In this document: positions 9,810-18,485 of the stretch, piece after piece
How positions within the stretch are numbered: position 1 is the stretch's first letter
Layout of the letters: the number at the start of each line of letters is the position of its first letter
Origin: DASZIT01 sp963770635
Lineage (GTDB): Bacteria; Actinomycetota; Acidimicrobiia; Acidimicrobiales; RAAP-2
Direction: 5' to 3'
Length of the DNA: 64,000 nucleotides
NCBI GenBank assembly: GCA_963770635.1
Contig: CAVYQI010000007.1
Location: forward strand, 124,001 to 188,000
Position numbers and translations under genes: made by a program
The notes under the pieces: generated by a model
What the model was told of the DNA's origin: nothing
Databases searched by the model: none
The model's input: the letters and a program-made list of their open reading frames with translations, nothing else

Positions 9810-10495
9810 CCGATGCCGCCTCGGACGCCTCGGCGTCCGACCCCGACCCGTCGGGCCCGTCCGAGCCGGTGGAGCCGGCGGCCCCGGTGGAGCCGCTAGC
9901 CCCGGTGGCCCGCCGCCTCACCCCCAAAGGAGCCAGACGCCGGCAGGATCTGATGGACTTCGCCGCCCATCTGTTCGCCACCGAGGGTTACCACACCACG
10001 TCGGTCACCGGGATCGTGGACGGGCTCGGGGTCGGCAAGGGCGTCTTCTACTGGTACTTCGATTCCAAGGACGAGCTCCTCCGCCAGATCCTCATCGACG
10101 CCCAGCACGCCATGCGGCTGACCCAGCGAGACGCCATCGCCGACGAGCCCGATCCTGCCCGCCGGATCGAACAGGGCATCCGCTCATCGATCCATTGGCT
10201 GAGCGAACATCGCCATCTGTTCGCCATCATGGAGTTCGCCCGCACCGAAGAGCCGTTCGCCGAGATGATCCGCCTGGGCGAACAGCAGGTGGTGGCCGAC
10301 GCCCTCCCTCACGTCACCGCCGGGATCACCGCCGGTCTTCTCCGGCGTGAGGACCCCGTCGTCCTGACCACCGCGATTCTGGGGGTGACCTCCCACCTGG
10401 CCCGGGTCTTCGTCCTGGAACGGGGCGAGGATGCCGGCCGGGTGGCCGAGGCCGCCATCGCCTTCTGCCGCCAGGGCTTTCTGGCCACGGAATAG
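9806..10495 (+). CDS. TetR-family regulator
   Basis: 229 residues from GTG 9806, which overlaps the preceding stop codon as GTGA. An unusual Pro/Glu/Ser-rich leader (about 35 residues) precedes the TetR N-terminal helix-turn-helix: RRQDLMDFAAHLFATEGY, then SVTGIVDGLGVGKGVFYWYFDSKDELL. The C-terminal ligand domain is typical in length. Probably controls its coupled partner, the acetoacetate-decarboxylase-fold gene, and perhaps the divergent acyltransferase. The ligand is unknown; acyl-CoA would fit the neighbourhood, which is inference. Confidence 0.85.
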   Translation: MTDAASDASASDPDPSGPSEPVEPAAPVEPLAPVARRLTPKGARRRQDLMDFAAHLFATEGYHTTSVTGIVDGLGVGKGVFYWYFDSKDELLRQILIDAQHAMRLTQRDAIADEPDPARRIEQGIRSSIHWLSEHRHLFAIMEFARTEEPFAEMIRLGEQQVVADALPHVTAGITAGLLRREDPVVLTTAILGVTSHLARVFVLERGEDAGRVAEAAIAFCRQGFLATE

Positions 10496-10555
10496 CCGGC
10501 CTCGCTCGGGCTCGCCCCCGATCGCCTTGATACACCCCCGTGTCATCCTGTGTTC

Positions 10556-11983
10556 ATGGCGTTGGCCACCGAGCAATCCACCACCACCGAACTGAACCAG
10601 GCATTGGCCGCCATCGCCTCGTTCGTGGAGTCCTTCGAGCCCGGCCGTTATTCCGGAGGGGACGCCTCGGAGTTGGTCGGTGTCTTCGCCAAGGGGGAGC
10701 GGCTGTGTGCGGCGGGGAAGACCCTGGCCGCCCGCCGGGCCGCCGATGCCAACTGCCATCAGGGGGGCGGGCACCGGACCCCGGCCCACTGGCTGGCGGA
10801 GGTCACCGGGGAGAGTCTCGGGGAGGCCATCGAGGTGCTGTCCCTCGGGGACTCCCTCGCCACCCATCCGGGGATGGACTCCGCCTACCGGGGCGGGAAG
10901 CTCTCCCGGTCCAAGGCCAAGGCCATCGCCGGGGCGGTACGGGTCAACCCGGAGGCCGAAGACGAACTGGTGGCCACGGCCGAGGGGGACACCGCCCGCC
11001 AGAACCGGGAGCGGTGTCAACGGGCCAAGGCCCAAGGACGGTCCAGGCAAGACGCCAAGGCCCGCTATGACGCCATCCACCGGGACCGGTCCTGTCGGAC
11101 CTGGACCGATACCGAGACCGGGGCGTTCCGCCTCGATGCCCGGCTCACCCCCGACGCCGGGGCCGCCCTCAAGGCGGCCTTGCAGCTGGAGTCCGACCGG
11201 GTCTTCCACCGGGCCCGGCGGGCGGGGGTCAAAGAGTCCCCCGATGCCTATGCCGCCGATGCCTTAGTGGCGTTGGTCACCCGGGACCCGGCCCGCTCCA
11301 CCGGCCGACGCTCGGACGACCAGACCTCCAATGATGGCCAGACCTCGAATGACGGCCAGCCGGGCACCAAGGGATCCAGGGGCACCCGGGCCCTCGTCCA
11401 TGTCCGGGTCGACCTCGACGCCCTGCGAACCGGGGTGGTCGGCCCGGGTGGGATCTGCGAGATACCCGGGGTCGGCCCCATCCCGGTGGATAGGGCCCGA
11501 GAGCTCATGGGGGACGCCCTCTGTGAACTGGTCATCACCAACGGGATCGACGTCACCACCATCACCAAGATGGGAAGGGCCATCCCCGCCGCGCTCCGAC
11601 GGGCCCTCGACGAACGGGATGCCACCTGTGTGGTCCCTGGCTGCGATGCGGTCACCGGCTTGGAGATCGACCACCGGATCGTGGAAGTCCGAGACAACGG
11701 CCCGACGGCGATGTGGAACCTGGCCAAGCTCTGCAGCCATCACCACGACCTCCGCCACCATGGGGGGTTCACCCTGGCCGGAGGACCGGGCAACTGGCAG
11801 TGGATCCCGCCCGGGGTTGACCCCGACCCGCCCGAACCGCGAACCAAACGGTCGAAGAATCCATCAAGGTCGCCATCGACGCGCTCCGGCACCGGGCCGG
11901 CCAATCGAAAAGGTAGAAGCCGAGCGGGCCACCGATCGGATCCATCGAAGACCGCGCCTCGGCTCTTCCCGAAGCAGGAGTGA
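10556..11983 (+). CDS. DUF222/HNH endonuclease-domain protein (13E12 type)
   Basis: 475 residues from ATG 10556 (a GTG two codons upstream is also possible). The N-terminal DUF222 region (about 10-300) is followed by an HNH nuclease domain: CVVPGCD ... LEIDHRIVEV ... WNLAKLCSHHHDLRHHG, with the Zn-binding Cys pair, DH and NH residues all present. These proteins are multicopy in actinobacteria and resemble the mycobacterial REP13E12 family; their function is unsettled and they may be remnants of homing-type elements. A short internal duplication (TSNDGQ twice, DNA near 11325-11360) lies between the domains. The C-terminal tail is basic and low-complexity. Confidence 0.8.
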   Translation: MALATEQSTTTELNQALAAIASFVESFEPGRYSGGDASELVGVFAKGERLCAAGKTLAARRAADANCHQGGGHRTPAHWLAEVTGESLGEAIEVLSLGDSLATHPGMDSAYRGGKLSRSKAKAIAGAVRVNPEAEDELVATAEGDTARQNRERCQRAKAQGRSRQDAKARYDAIHRDRSCRTWTDTETGAFRLDARLTPDAGAALKAALQLESDRVFHRARRAGVKESPDAYAADALVALVTRDPARSTGRRSDDQTSNDGQTSNDGQPGTKGSRGTRALVHVRVDLDALRTGVVGPGGICEIPGVGPIPVDRARELMGDALCELVITNGIDVTTITKMGRAIPAALRRALDERDATCVVPGCDAVTGLEIDHRIVEVRDNGPTAMWNLAKLCSHHHDLRHHGGFTLAGGPGNWQWIPPGVDPDPPEPRTKRSKNPSRSPSTRSGTGPANRKGRSRAGHRSDPSKTAPRLFPKQE

Positions 11984-12007
11984 GCCCGGGCGACAGCCCG
12001 ACCGAGG

Positions 12008-12045
12008 TTGACCCGGCAGAGCTCCAGTTAGTGGAGCCGGGTCAA
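12008..12045. terminator. Bidirectional terminator hairpin between convergent genes
   Basis: A 10-bp perfect inverted repeat (TTGACCCGGC at 12008-12017, GCCGGGTCAA at 12036-12045) with further inner pairing TCC/GGA lies between the convergent HNH and alaC genes. Its right arm and loop include the last codons and the stop of alaC, so the hairpin doubles as coding sequence. No T-tract is present on either side. Confidence 0.55.
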
Positions 12046-13227
12046 GGCCTTCCGCATACCCCGGATCGCCTGGCCCACCCGCTGTTCATTTTCGATGAGG
12101 GCAAACCGGACGTGGCCGTCCCCGCCCGGGCCGAACCCAACGCCTGGCGATGTCGCGACATCAGCCTCCTGCAGCAGGTACTTGGAGAACTCCAGGGAGC
12201 CCATCTCCTTGTACGGCTCCGGGATCGGCGCCCAAACGAACATCGTCCCCTTCGGCGGAGTGATCTCCCACCCGATTCGGTTCATCCCGTCACAGAGTGA
12301 GTTCCGCCGCGACTGGTAACACTCGTTGATGTACTTCGGATAGTCGGGCGCTTCGTTCATGGCCACGATGGCGGCGATCTGGACGGGCTGGAACGTCCCG
12401 TAGTCGAGGTAGCTCTTCAGCTTCGTCAGCGCCTGGACAATCGGGGCGTTGCCGACCATGAAGCCGACCCGCCACCCGGCCATCGAGAACGACTTGGTCA
12501 TCGTGTAGAGCTCGACCGCCACTTCCTTCGCCCCAGGGACCTCGAGGATGGAAGGCGGCCGGTAGCCATCAAAGGCGATATCGGCGTAGGCGAAGTCGTG
12601 GACCAGGACGACGTCGTGCTCCTTGGCGAACTCCACGATTCGGGTCATCCAGGCCAGATCGACGCATTCGGTGGTCGGGTTGTGGGGGAAGGACAGGACG
12701 ATGACCCGGGGCTTCGGCCAGGCCGACTCCCACGCCTCCATCAGGTTCCCGAAGAACGTCTCGCTGGGTTCCTCATCACCCGCATCGTTGCCCCCGAGCA
12801 GAACGTGGCGGACGTCGGCACCCGCGAACAGCGGCGCGTAGATGTGGATCGGGTAGGACGGCGAGGGGACCAGCGCGGTGTCGCCCGGACCCACCAGCAC
12901 CCACATCAAGTGGGACAGCCCCTCCTTGGCGCCGATGGTGTTCACCACCTCGGTCTCGGGGTCGATGGCCACATCGAACTTACGAAGGTAGAGGTTGGCG
13001 ATCGCCTGGCGGATCTTGGGGATCCCCCGGCTGGCCGAGTACCGGTGATTGCGGGGGTTGTGGACGGCTTCCGCCAGCTTCTCGACGGCCACGTCCGGGG
13101 AGGGCAGATCGGGATTGCCGAACCCCATGTCGATGACGTCCCGGCCGTCGTGGCGGGCTGCGGCCTTCAGGTCGTTCATGGTGGCGAAGACGTAGGGGGG
13201 CAGTCCGTTTATCCGGCGAAACTCCAT
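12028..13227 (-). CDS. alaC: Alanine-synthesising aminotransferase (AlaC type)
   Basis: PLP-dependent class I/II aminotransferase of about 399 residues, cytoplasmic, expected to move amino groups between glutamate and pyruvate. It follows the AlaC/YfdZ pattern along its length: NGLPPYVFATMNDLK, DMGFGNPDLPSP, YSASRGIPKIR, GAKEGLSHLMWVL, PSPSYPIHIY, HDFAYADIAFDGY, and the PLP-lysine block TMTKSFSMAGWRVGF. ATG 13227 (MEFRRINGLPP) is chosen over TTG 13233. It is last in a same-strand series with the LLM oxidoreductase 41 nt upstream. Confidence 0.85.
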   Translation of the reverse strand: MEFRRINGLPPYVFATMNDLKAAARHDGRDVIDMGFGNPDLPSPDVAVEKLAEAVHNPRNHRYSASRGIPKIRQAIANLYLRKFDVAIDPETEVVNTIGAKEGLSHLMWVLVGPGDTALVPSPSYPIHIYAPLFAGADVRHVLLGGNDAGDEEPSETFFGNLMEAWESAWPKPRVIVLSFPHNPTTECVDLAWMTRIVEFAKEHDVVLVHDFAYADIAFDGYRPPSILEVPGAKEVAVELYTMTKSFSMAGWRVGFMVGNAPIVQALTKLKSYLDYGTFQPVQIAAIVAMNEAPDYPKYINECYQSRRNSLCDGMNRIGWEITPPKGTMFVWAPIPEPYKEMGSLEFSKYLLQEADVATSPGVGFGPGGDGHVRFALIENEQRVGQAIRGMRKALTRLH

Positions 13228-13267
13228 CGGCAAAGGCTACCCGCGGCTCTGGGCACCCCCGCGACAC

Positions 13268-13960
13268 TCAGCGGAGGGCGTCGGCTGCCTCCGCGATCAC
13301 CTCGAGCGACTCGGGCCAGGCGCACACCGCCCAGGTGGCTCCGGCGTCGGCCAGCTCCCTCAGCCGCGCCTCAACCTGCTTGGCGTTCCCTTTCAGCGGA
13401 CCGCCCCAAGTCGTCTCGCATCCGGCCGAGGCAGTGGTGGCCACCTTGGCCGTCTCGGCTTCCCACAGGTTCACCGCCCCCCCAACGGTGCGGGCCAGGT
13501 CGGAGGTGGAGGGAAGCCCTCCACCCACCCACACCTTGATGCCGCGGGCCTCGACCGCCACCGCCACCGACGCCAAGCGGATCTGCCGCTCGGCGGCGGG
13601 CTCATAGGGGATCCCGAACGCCAGGTTCTCCGCCCGGCTCAAGTGGTCGCCGGTGCCCAGGCCGGCGATCAGCCGACCATTGGAGATGGCATTGAGGCTA
13701 GACAGCACCTCGACCAGCACACCGTCGGGGAGCAGGCCGACCCGCGCCACCAGGTATCCGACGTGGATAGACGACGTCGACGCCGCCACTGCCCCGAGGA
13801 GCGGCCCGGAGGAGAGGGCGGGGCGTCCGGGTTGACCCATCGGCCACAGGTGGTCGAAACAGAACACGCCGTCGAGGCCCAACTCCTCCGCCCGGCGGGA
13901 TGCGGCGATGGCGCTGTCCCCTTCGTCGCGGAACTGCGGCAGGGTGATGCCGACGTTCAT
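13268..13960 (-). CDS. LLM-class F420-dependent oxidoreductase (short form)
   Basis: Luciferase-like TIM-barrel oxidoreductase. The start MNVGITLPQFRDEGDSAIAASRRAEELGLDGVFCFDHL and the GRLIAGLGTGD block are typical of F420-dependent members. At 230 residues it is shorter than the usual 280-340, with the C-terminal barrel strands abbreviated but no sign of a frameshift. F420 rather than FMN use is inferred from family and organism. It sits between the SRPBCC gene and alaC on the same strand. Confidence 0.72.
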   Translation of the reverse strand: MNVGITLPQFRDEGDSAIAASRRAEELGLDGVFCFDHLWPMGQPGRPALSSGPLLGAVAASTSSIHVGYLVARVGLLPDGVLVEVLSSLNAISNGRLIAGLGTGDHLSRAENLAFGIPYEPAAERQIRLASVAVAVEARGIKVWVGGGLPSTSDLARTVGGAVNLWEAETAKVATTASAGCETTWGGPLKGNAKQVEARLRELADAGATWAVCAWPESLEVIAEAADALR

Positions 13961-14006
13961 GCGGGTTGGCGGTTCACGCCCGCCGACACCGTGGCGCTCC
14001 CCATCG

Positions 14007-14051
14007 GATCACGCCGGTCACGCCGATCACGCCGATCACGCCGGTCACGCC
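14007..14051. repeat. 9-bp tandem repeat, five copies
   Basis: Five head-to-tail copies of GRTCACGCC (R = A or G) lie between the LLM and SRPBCC genes. The last copy carries the stop codon of the SRPBCC gene (14045-14047). Similar CACGCC-rich repeats appear at 15686-15745. Confidence 0.85.
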
Positions 14052-14488
14052 AGCGATTCGACCCGGACCTTCAGATCCCGGAGGGCGATGGACATGATCC
14101 GGCTCTGCGCCCGCATCTTGATGAAACCGGGAAGCGGCACCTTCATCTCCACCTCCAGGTGGTAGGTGACCTCTGTCCCGCCGCCGGCGGCCGGCTCGAA
14201 GACATAGCTGCCGTCCAGCTTCGAGGTGATATCGCCGCGGGTCTGCACCCACGAAAGCACATTCGGTGCCGCGCTGTAGTCGTAAGCCAGCGTGTAGCTG
14301 GTGCTGCGGCCGAAGGCGGCGGCCCGGAAGGTGACCAGTTGCGGACGGCCCTGATCGTCGCGATCGTGGACGGTGACCTCTTTGATGTCCGCCGCCCACT
14401 GCGGGTAGGCGTCGAGGTCGCTACTCACCGCGAAGCATCGTTCGGGGGTGGCCGACACGGTCATCCGCTCGGTGGCTACTTCCGCCAC
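14045..14488 (-). CDS. SRPBCC (START/polyketide-cyclase-like) protein
   Basis: 147 residues from GTG 14488, which follows GGAGG at ideal spacing. SRPBCC hydrophobic-ligand-binding fold: ERMTVSATPERCFAVSSDLDAYPQWAADIKEVTV is the standard start, and GTEVTYHLEVEMKVPLPGF the late strands. Members bind lipids or polyketide-like ligands; no enzymatic residues can be assigned. Lies just downstream of the GT4 gene (53 nt) on the same strand and may be co-transcribed with it. Confidence 0.78.
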   Translation of the reverse strand: MAEVATERMTVSATPERCFAVSSDLDAYPQWAADIKEVTVHDRDDQGRPQLVTFRAAAFGRSTSYTLAYDYSAAPNVLSWVQTRGDITSKLDGSYVFEPAAGGGTEVTYHLEVEMKVPLPGFIKMRAQSRIMSIALRDLKVRVESLA

Positions 14489-14541
14489 GTTCTGTCCTCC
14501 TGCTTGGGTCGGGTGTGCTGCACCGGTTGCGACACCAACGG

Positions 14542-15684
14542 TCAGCCTTCCACGTATGCGAGCGCCGCGGCCAGCCTAGGGGTGAGGTGGTCATAGTCGA
14601 AGGATGCCACGGCTCTCCGACGCGACTCGGTGCCCATGCGCTGGCGCAACTCTGCATCGTGCAGCAGTCTTCCGACGTTTCGGACCACCGTAGCGACATC
14701 GGTGGGCCGCCTGACGACAAAGCCGGTCAACCCATCGATAACGGCTTCCCCGGCTCCCCCTGAATCCCCGGCCACCTGCGGAACTCCGGCGGCGGCGGCC
14801 TCGACGAAGACGATGCCGAATCCTTCTTGCTCGAGACCGAGCCACCGGTTGCGGCAGAGCATCACGAAGACGTCCGCGGCTCCGACCAGGCGCGGCAGAT
14901 CTTCATCGGATACCGACCCGAGCAATCGAACTGGAGCCTGGCGTTCGCCGATCTCCCCGACCAGTCGATCCCGGTCCCGGCCACGTCCGGCGATCGCCAC
15001 CACCAGATCGGGAAACTCGGTCCGCATCTCAGCGGCGGCCTGGATCAGGATGTCCATCCCCTTCCGGGGCACCAGCCGGCTGACGCTCACCACCAGGGGT
15101 CCGTCGATCGGGAGCCCGAGATCGGCACGGGCCTTTGTCCGCTCCGACTCGGACAGCGGGCGGAACCGGTCGAGGTCGACCCCCGGCGGGATCTCGATCA
15201 CCGGGGGCATGCCCCGACCTCGCAACGCCCGGTCGGCTTCGGACTCCGGATAACCCCCGGCCGACACGGCCAGCACACTGCGTCGCAAGATGGACGCCAG
15301 CAACTCACGGCTTCCCGGGAGCCGTCCGGGTATGGCCACCTCCGCGCCGTGGAGTACCACGGCATAGGGGATGCCGAGCCGGGGGCCGATGATCCCGAGC
15401 GGAAAGGCCGGGTCGATGACCACCAACGAGGCGCCGACCCGGCGGGCGGTGGAGCGAATGCGGCGGACCAGCCCGGGGCTCGGGGCCAGGATCCGGCCCG
15501 GGGCCCGCTCGATCCGGATGCCCCGATCCGCCTGCTGGCGATCGAACTCCTCGGCTCCGGGGCTGGACGAGGCGGTCAGGACCACGAAGCTTGAAGGGTC
15601 CATCCGGCGCCACAGCTCCCAGAGGTAGGCCTGGATCCCTCCCACCTTGGGCGGGAAGTCGTTGGTAACCAGAAGGTGGGTCAT
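14542..15684 (-). CDS. GT4 glycosyltransferase, PimB'-like
   Basis: 380-residue GT-B enzyme. N-terminal MTHLLVTNDFPPKVGGIQAYL is the acceptor-side nucleotide-sugar glycosyltransferase signature found in actinobacterial phosphatidylinositol mannosyltransferase PimB'. The C-terminal donor site has VSVSRLVPRKGMD and EQEGFGIVFVEAAAAGVP with the EX7E-type glutamates. Probably adds mannose or another hexose to a lipid on the inner membrane face. Whether it is PimB' itself is uncertain because there are no other PIM genes in this window. Confidence 0.75.
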   Translation of the reverse strand: MTHLLVTNDFPPKVGGIQAYLWELWRRMDPSSFVVLTASSSPGAEEFDRQQADRGIRIERAPGRILAPSPGLVRRIRSTARRVGASLVVIDPAFPLGIIGPRLGIPYAVVLHGAEVAIPGRLPGSRELLASILRRSVLAVSAGGYPESEADRALRGRGMPPVIEIPPGVDLDRFRPLSESERTKARADLGLPIDGPLVVSVSRLVPRKGMDILIQAAAEMRTEFPDLVVAIAGRGRDRDRLVGEIGERQAPVRLLGSVSDEDLPRLVGAADVFVMLCRNRWLGLEQEGFGIVFVEAAAAGVPQVAGDSGGAGEAVIDGLTGFVVRRPTDVATVVRNVGRLLHDAELRQRMGTESRRRAVASFDYDHLTPRLAAALAYVEG

Positions 15685-15685
15685 A

Positions 15686-15745
15686 CCGTCACGCCGTCAC
15701 GCCGACGCCGTCACGCCGACGCCCACACGCCGACGCCCACACGAC
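15686..15745. repeat. CACGCC/GACGCC short tandem repeats
   Basis: Imperfect 6-15 bp repeats of GTCACGCC and GACGCCCACAC span the gap between the GT4 start and the queG stop and encode the GVGVWASA tail of QueG. They resemble the 9-bp array at 14007-14051. Confidence 0.6.
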
Positions 15746-16925
15746 TGACGAGGTCGTCCCGTCCCAATTTCCGGGCCGCCCAGGTGGCGTGTTCGGTGAT
15801 CATCGGATCGGGGTCGTCGAGGGCGCGGCGAAGGGCCGCCTCGGTGTCCGGGTCGTTCCCGTCCCCGGTATTCCCGAGAGCCACCAGCGCATTCCTCCGC
15901 AGGTACCTCGGCTCGCGGTCGGCGATGTACCAGCGGCCGTGGCGGTCGAGCAGATCGGCGTCGGACGAGTCCAGGAGGCCGAGCAGGTCGACCCCGGCCT
16001 CGGTGTCGCTGTCGGGCTCCATCGGCGGCGGAGGATCCCGGCGCTCCGCCAACCGGTTGATGGGACACACCGACTGGCACTCGTCGCATCCGTAGATCCG
16101 ATCCCCGAGCGCATCCCGGTACCGCTCGGGAAACGAACCGGGCGCCTGCACCAACCAGGCCAGGCATCGTCGGGCATCGACCACGCCTGGGGACACCAGC
16201 GCCCCGGTGGGGCAGGCCGTCATGCATCGGGTGCAGGTCCCGCAACCGCTGCCATGTTCGAGGCGGGGGGTCGGCGCCAACGGTGTTGTGCGCTCTGGTC
16301 CTCGGTCTGGTCCTCGCTCTGGTCCTCGTTCTGAGTCGAAACCGAGAGGAGCATCGGTGACCACGGTGCCCAGTACGAACCACGATCCGAGTCCCGGAAG
16401 CAGCAGCAGCGAATTCTTCCCGAACCAACCGAGCCCGGCACGGTGGGCGGCCGCCCGGTCGACCAGCGCATTGTCGTCACAGACGACTATGGCCCGCCAG
16501 CCGTCCCGCTTCAGCCGGTCGGCCACGGCGGTCAGAGCCAGGCGCAGGGAGGCGTAGTGGTCACGCTGGGCATACCGGGCCACCCGGGCTCGGGGGCGCT
16601 GTGGCAACTCCGGTTGACCATCTTGCTGATCTTCCCGCTGACCTTCCCTCCGGTATCCCCAGGCGCCCACCACCAACGAGCGAGCACCGGGAAGGATGCG
16701 CCTCGGATCGGTGGACCGTTCCGGATTCCGGTAGGTGAACTGCATATCGCCGTGAAGACCTAGCCGGCGGCGGTCGAGAAGGTCGCTGAGGGTTTCGGCA
16801 AAGACCTCGGCGTCGGTTACCCCGACCGCCGCCAGTCCGCGGTTCCGACCGATGGCCACCAACTCATCGACCAGTCCGGCGCCGACGTCAGTCGTTATCT
16901 CATCTCGTGGGTCGGCCAGGGCCAT
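15711..16925 (-). CDS. queG: Epoxyqueuosine reductase QueG
   Basis: Cobalamin- and 4Fe-4S-dependent enzyme for the last step of tRNA queuosine formation. Two ferredoxin-like clusters are intact: CGTCTRCMTACPTG and CDECQSVCP. The upstream RAGLGWFGKNSLLL and R-Y-A blocks fit the family, and a HEAT-like C-terminal repeat (PRYLRRNALVALGNTG ... ITEHATWAARKLG) follows. ATG 16925 is chosen over GTG 16940. Oddity: a 12-bp tandem repeat (about 16293-16335) inserts ERGPERGPDRGPER between the two conserved halves. Confidence 0.88.
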   Translation of the reverse strand: MALADPRDEITTDVGAGLVDELVAIGRNRGLAAVGVTDAEVFAETLSDLLDRRRLGLHGDMQFTYRNPERSTDPRRILPGARSLVVGAWGYRREGQREDQQDGQPELPQRPRARVARYAQRDHYASLRLALTAVADRLKRDGWRAIVVCDDNALVDRAAAHRAGLGWFGKNSLLLLPGLGSWFVLGTVVTDAPLGFDSERGPERGPDRGPERTTPLAPTPRLEHGSGCGTCTRCMTACPTGALVSPGVVDARRCLAWLVQAPGSFPERYRDALGDRIYGCDECQSVCPINRLAERRDPPPPMEPDSDTEAGVDLLGLLDSSDADLLDRHGRWYIADREPRYLRRNALVALGNTGDGNDPDTEAALRRALDDPDPMITEHATWAARKLGRDDLVSRVGVGVWASA

Positions 16926-16973
16926 GCTCCATGCTGGCACGGCCCTCGCCAGGAGGTTGCCCCGGGCGAGACT

Positions 16974-16990
16974 CGCCGGTTTAGCCGGCG
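16974..16990 (-). terminator. Hairpin after the small Cys-rich gene
   Basis: CGCCGG / CCGGCG with a 5-nt loop lies directly against the stop codon of the minus-strand gene at 16991-17260 and before queG on the same strand. It is probably a transcription terminator. No T-tract. Confidence 0.5.
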
Positions 16991-17260
16991 TCAGCCCGCC
17001 TCACGGGAGTGGCGAACCCCGGGGACCAAGCCGGCCTGCTCGAGGAGGCGCACCGCCCGGGCTTCAGCGGCGTTGATCACCACCGCGTCGTCGGGTTGCC
17101 GATCCATGATGAAGCTGACCACGCAGTCGTCACACACCGTGGTGTGCTGGTGTTGGCAGTCGGCGCAGTCGATGGTGAAGGCTCCCGGCAGGGAAGGCCG
17201 AAGCGTCCCGTACACCGGCGGTGAAACCCTGGAATCTCTAGGGGTAGGGGTGACGATCAA
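16991..17260 (-). CDS. Small Cys-rich (zinc-ribbon-like) protein of unknown function
   Basis: 89 residues if it starts at TTG 17260, chosen because AGAGGAGG lies 7 nt before it; the open frame reaches 17365 but without a ribosome site. Centre: DCADCQHQHTTVCDDCVVSFI, two CxxC pairs 8 residues apart plus two His, likely a structural Zn site. The C-terminal part (INAAEARAVRLLEQAGLVPG) looks helical. No enzymatic motif. Transcribed alone: a hairpin follows its stop and it is separated from the dehydrogenase upstream. I do not recognise the family. Confidence 0.6.
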   Translation of the reverse strand: MIVTPTPRDSRVSPPVYGTLRPSLPGAFTIDCADCQHQHTTVCDDCVVSFIMDRQPDDAVVINAAEARAVRLLEQAGLVPGVRHSREAG

Positions 17261-17405
17261 GGTACGTCCTCCTCTGGCTGATGTTGACGGGATAGGTTCC
17301 ATGTCCAAGTCAGCATGAGCCGAGGGTGTGACATCAGCCGGATGTTCGGTATTTATCCTGGTCAACGCCTATATAGAGTGCCGACCCGGAAACCAGCCGG
17401 TCGGT

Positions 17406-18326
17406 TCAGTACCCGGCAGCCACGTCCACCAGTCCGACGAGTTCCTGGCCGGCTGCATACCGCTCGACGTTCTCCCGGATGCGCTCTCCCAACAGCGGGC
17501 GGATCATCTCGATGGTGTCGGCGGTATGGGGGGTGATGATGCAGTTGGGAAGGTCCCACAGCGGGTGACCGTCGGGTAGTGGTTCCGGGTCGGTGACGTC
17601 GAGGGCGGCGCCGGCGATCGACCCCGAACCGAGGGCGGCTACCAACTCGTCGGTCTTCACGTGGCGCCCACGGGCCACGTTCACCAGCCAGGCCCGCTCG
17701 TCCATCAACTCGAGCTCCGGCGCCCCGATGATCCCGGTTGTGGTCGGGCTCAAGGCCAGGGCCAGGAACACCACCAATGCCCCGGGGAGCACCTCATGCA
17801 GCTGCGACATGGTGACCGTGCGAGCCGCACCCGGGACCGGCTCGGCCTGGCGCCTGACCACGGTCGCCTCCACTCCGAATGGCGCCAGCTGCTCCAAGAG
17901 GAAGTGGGTGATCCCGCCGCCGCCCAGGATGGTGACCTTCTGGTCGTAGAGACTGGTCCCGGCCGGCGTGCCCCATGACCGGGCCCGGATCCGGGTGGGG
18001 AGCAGCCGCAAACCCGCGAGGGCGAGGGTGAACGCATGCTCGGCCACCGGCCTGCCATAGGCGCCCTTGGCGCTGGTCCATGTCCGATCCGGGGTGAGAA
18101 CGCCGGCCTCGACGAACTTCTCGACTCCGGCGAACGGCAACTGCACCCATTTCGCCTGAGGTGCTTTCTGCAGCGCCGCAGCCAGCCCGGATGCGTCGGC
18201 CGCATCCAGCCAGACGACCACTTCGGGCTGGTCCCCGATATCGACTACGGTCCCACCGCCCTTCTCGACGGCGGCCACTGCAAATCGCCCGGGCTTGGGT
18301 CCGATGGCAACGCGAGGAATAGCCAT
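17406..18326 (-). CDS. D-isomer-specific 2-hydroxyacid dehydrogenase
   Basis: 306 residues. NAD-binding Rossmann core with TILGGGGITHFLLEQL, where GxGxxG is changed to GGGGI; then NVARGRHVKTDEL with the catalytic Arg, ALDVTDPEPLPDGHPLW with the Glu, and CIITPHTAD with the catalytic His. It therefore keeps the Arg-Glu-His triad of the family. The substrate is not predictable. Divergent from the acyl-CoA synthetase gene with a 159-bp shared upstream region. Confidence 0.82.
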   Translation of the reverse strand: MAIPRVAIGPKPGRFAVAAVEKGGGTVVDIGDQPEVVVWLDAADASGLAAALQKAPQAKWVQLPFAGVEKFVEAGVLTPDRTWTSAKGAYGRPVAEHAFTLALAGLRLLPTRIRARSWGTPAGTSLYDQKVTILGGGGITHFLLEQLAPFGVEATVVRRQAEPVPGAARTVTMSQLHEVLPGALVVFLALALSPTTTGIIGAPELELMDERAWLVNVARGRHVKTDELVAALGSGSIAGAALDVTDPEPLPDGHPLWDLPNCIITPHTADTIEMIRPLLGERIRENVERYAAGQELVGLVDVAAGY

Positions 18327-18485
18327 TCCCGCACGTTACCGAGTCCGGTTGCCTCTGGCCGCGCCGACCGGCGGGACAGCTGACCATGGATCTGCCGCAT
18401 CGAGCGCGTCACCACGACATTTGCTTCAATAGGGGCACTTCGGCTGGGGTGATGGCGTGATCGGGAGGGTGATGGAGTTGAATCG

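Noticed and set aside
10556..11983. DUF222/HNH gene as part of an active mobile element
   Set aside because: No terminal repeats, transposase or insertion scar is visible around it.
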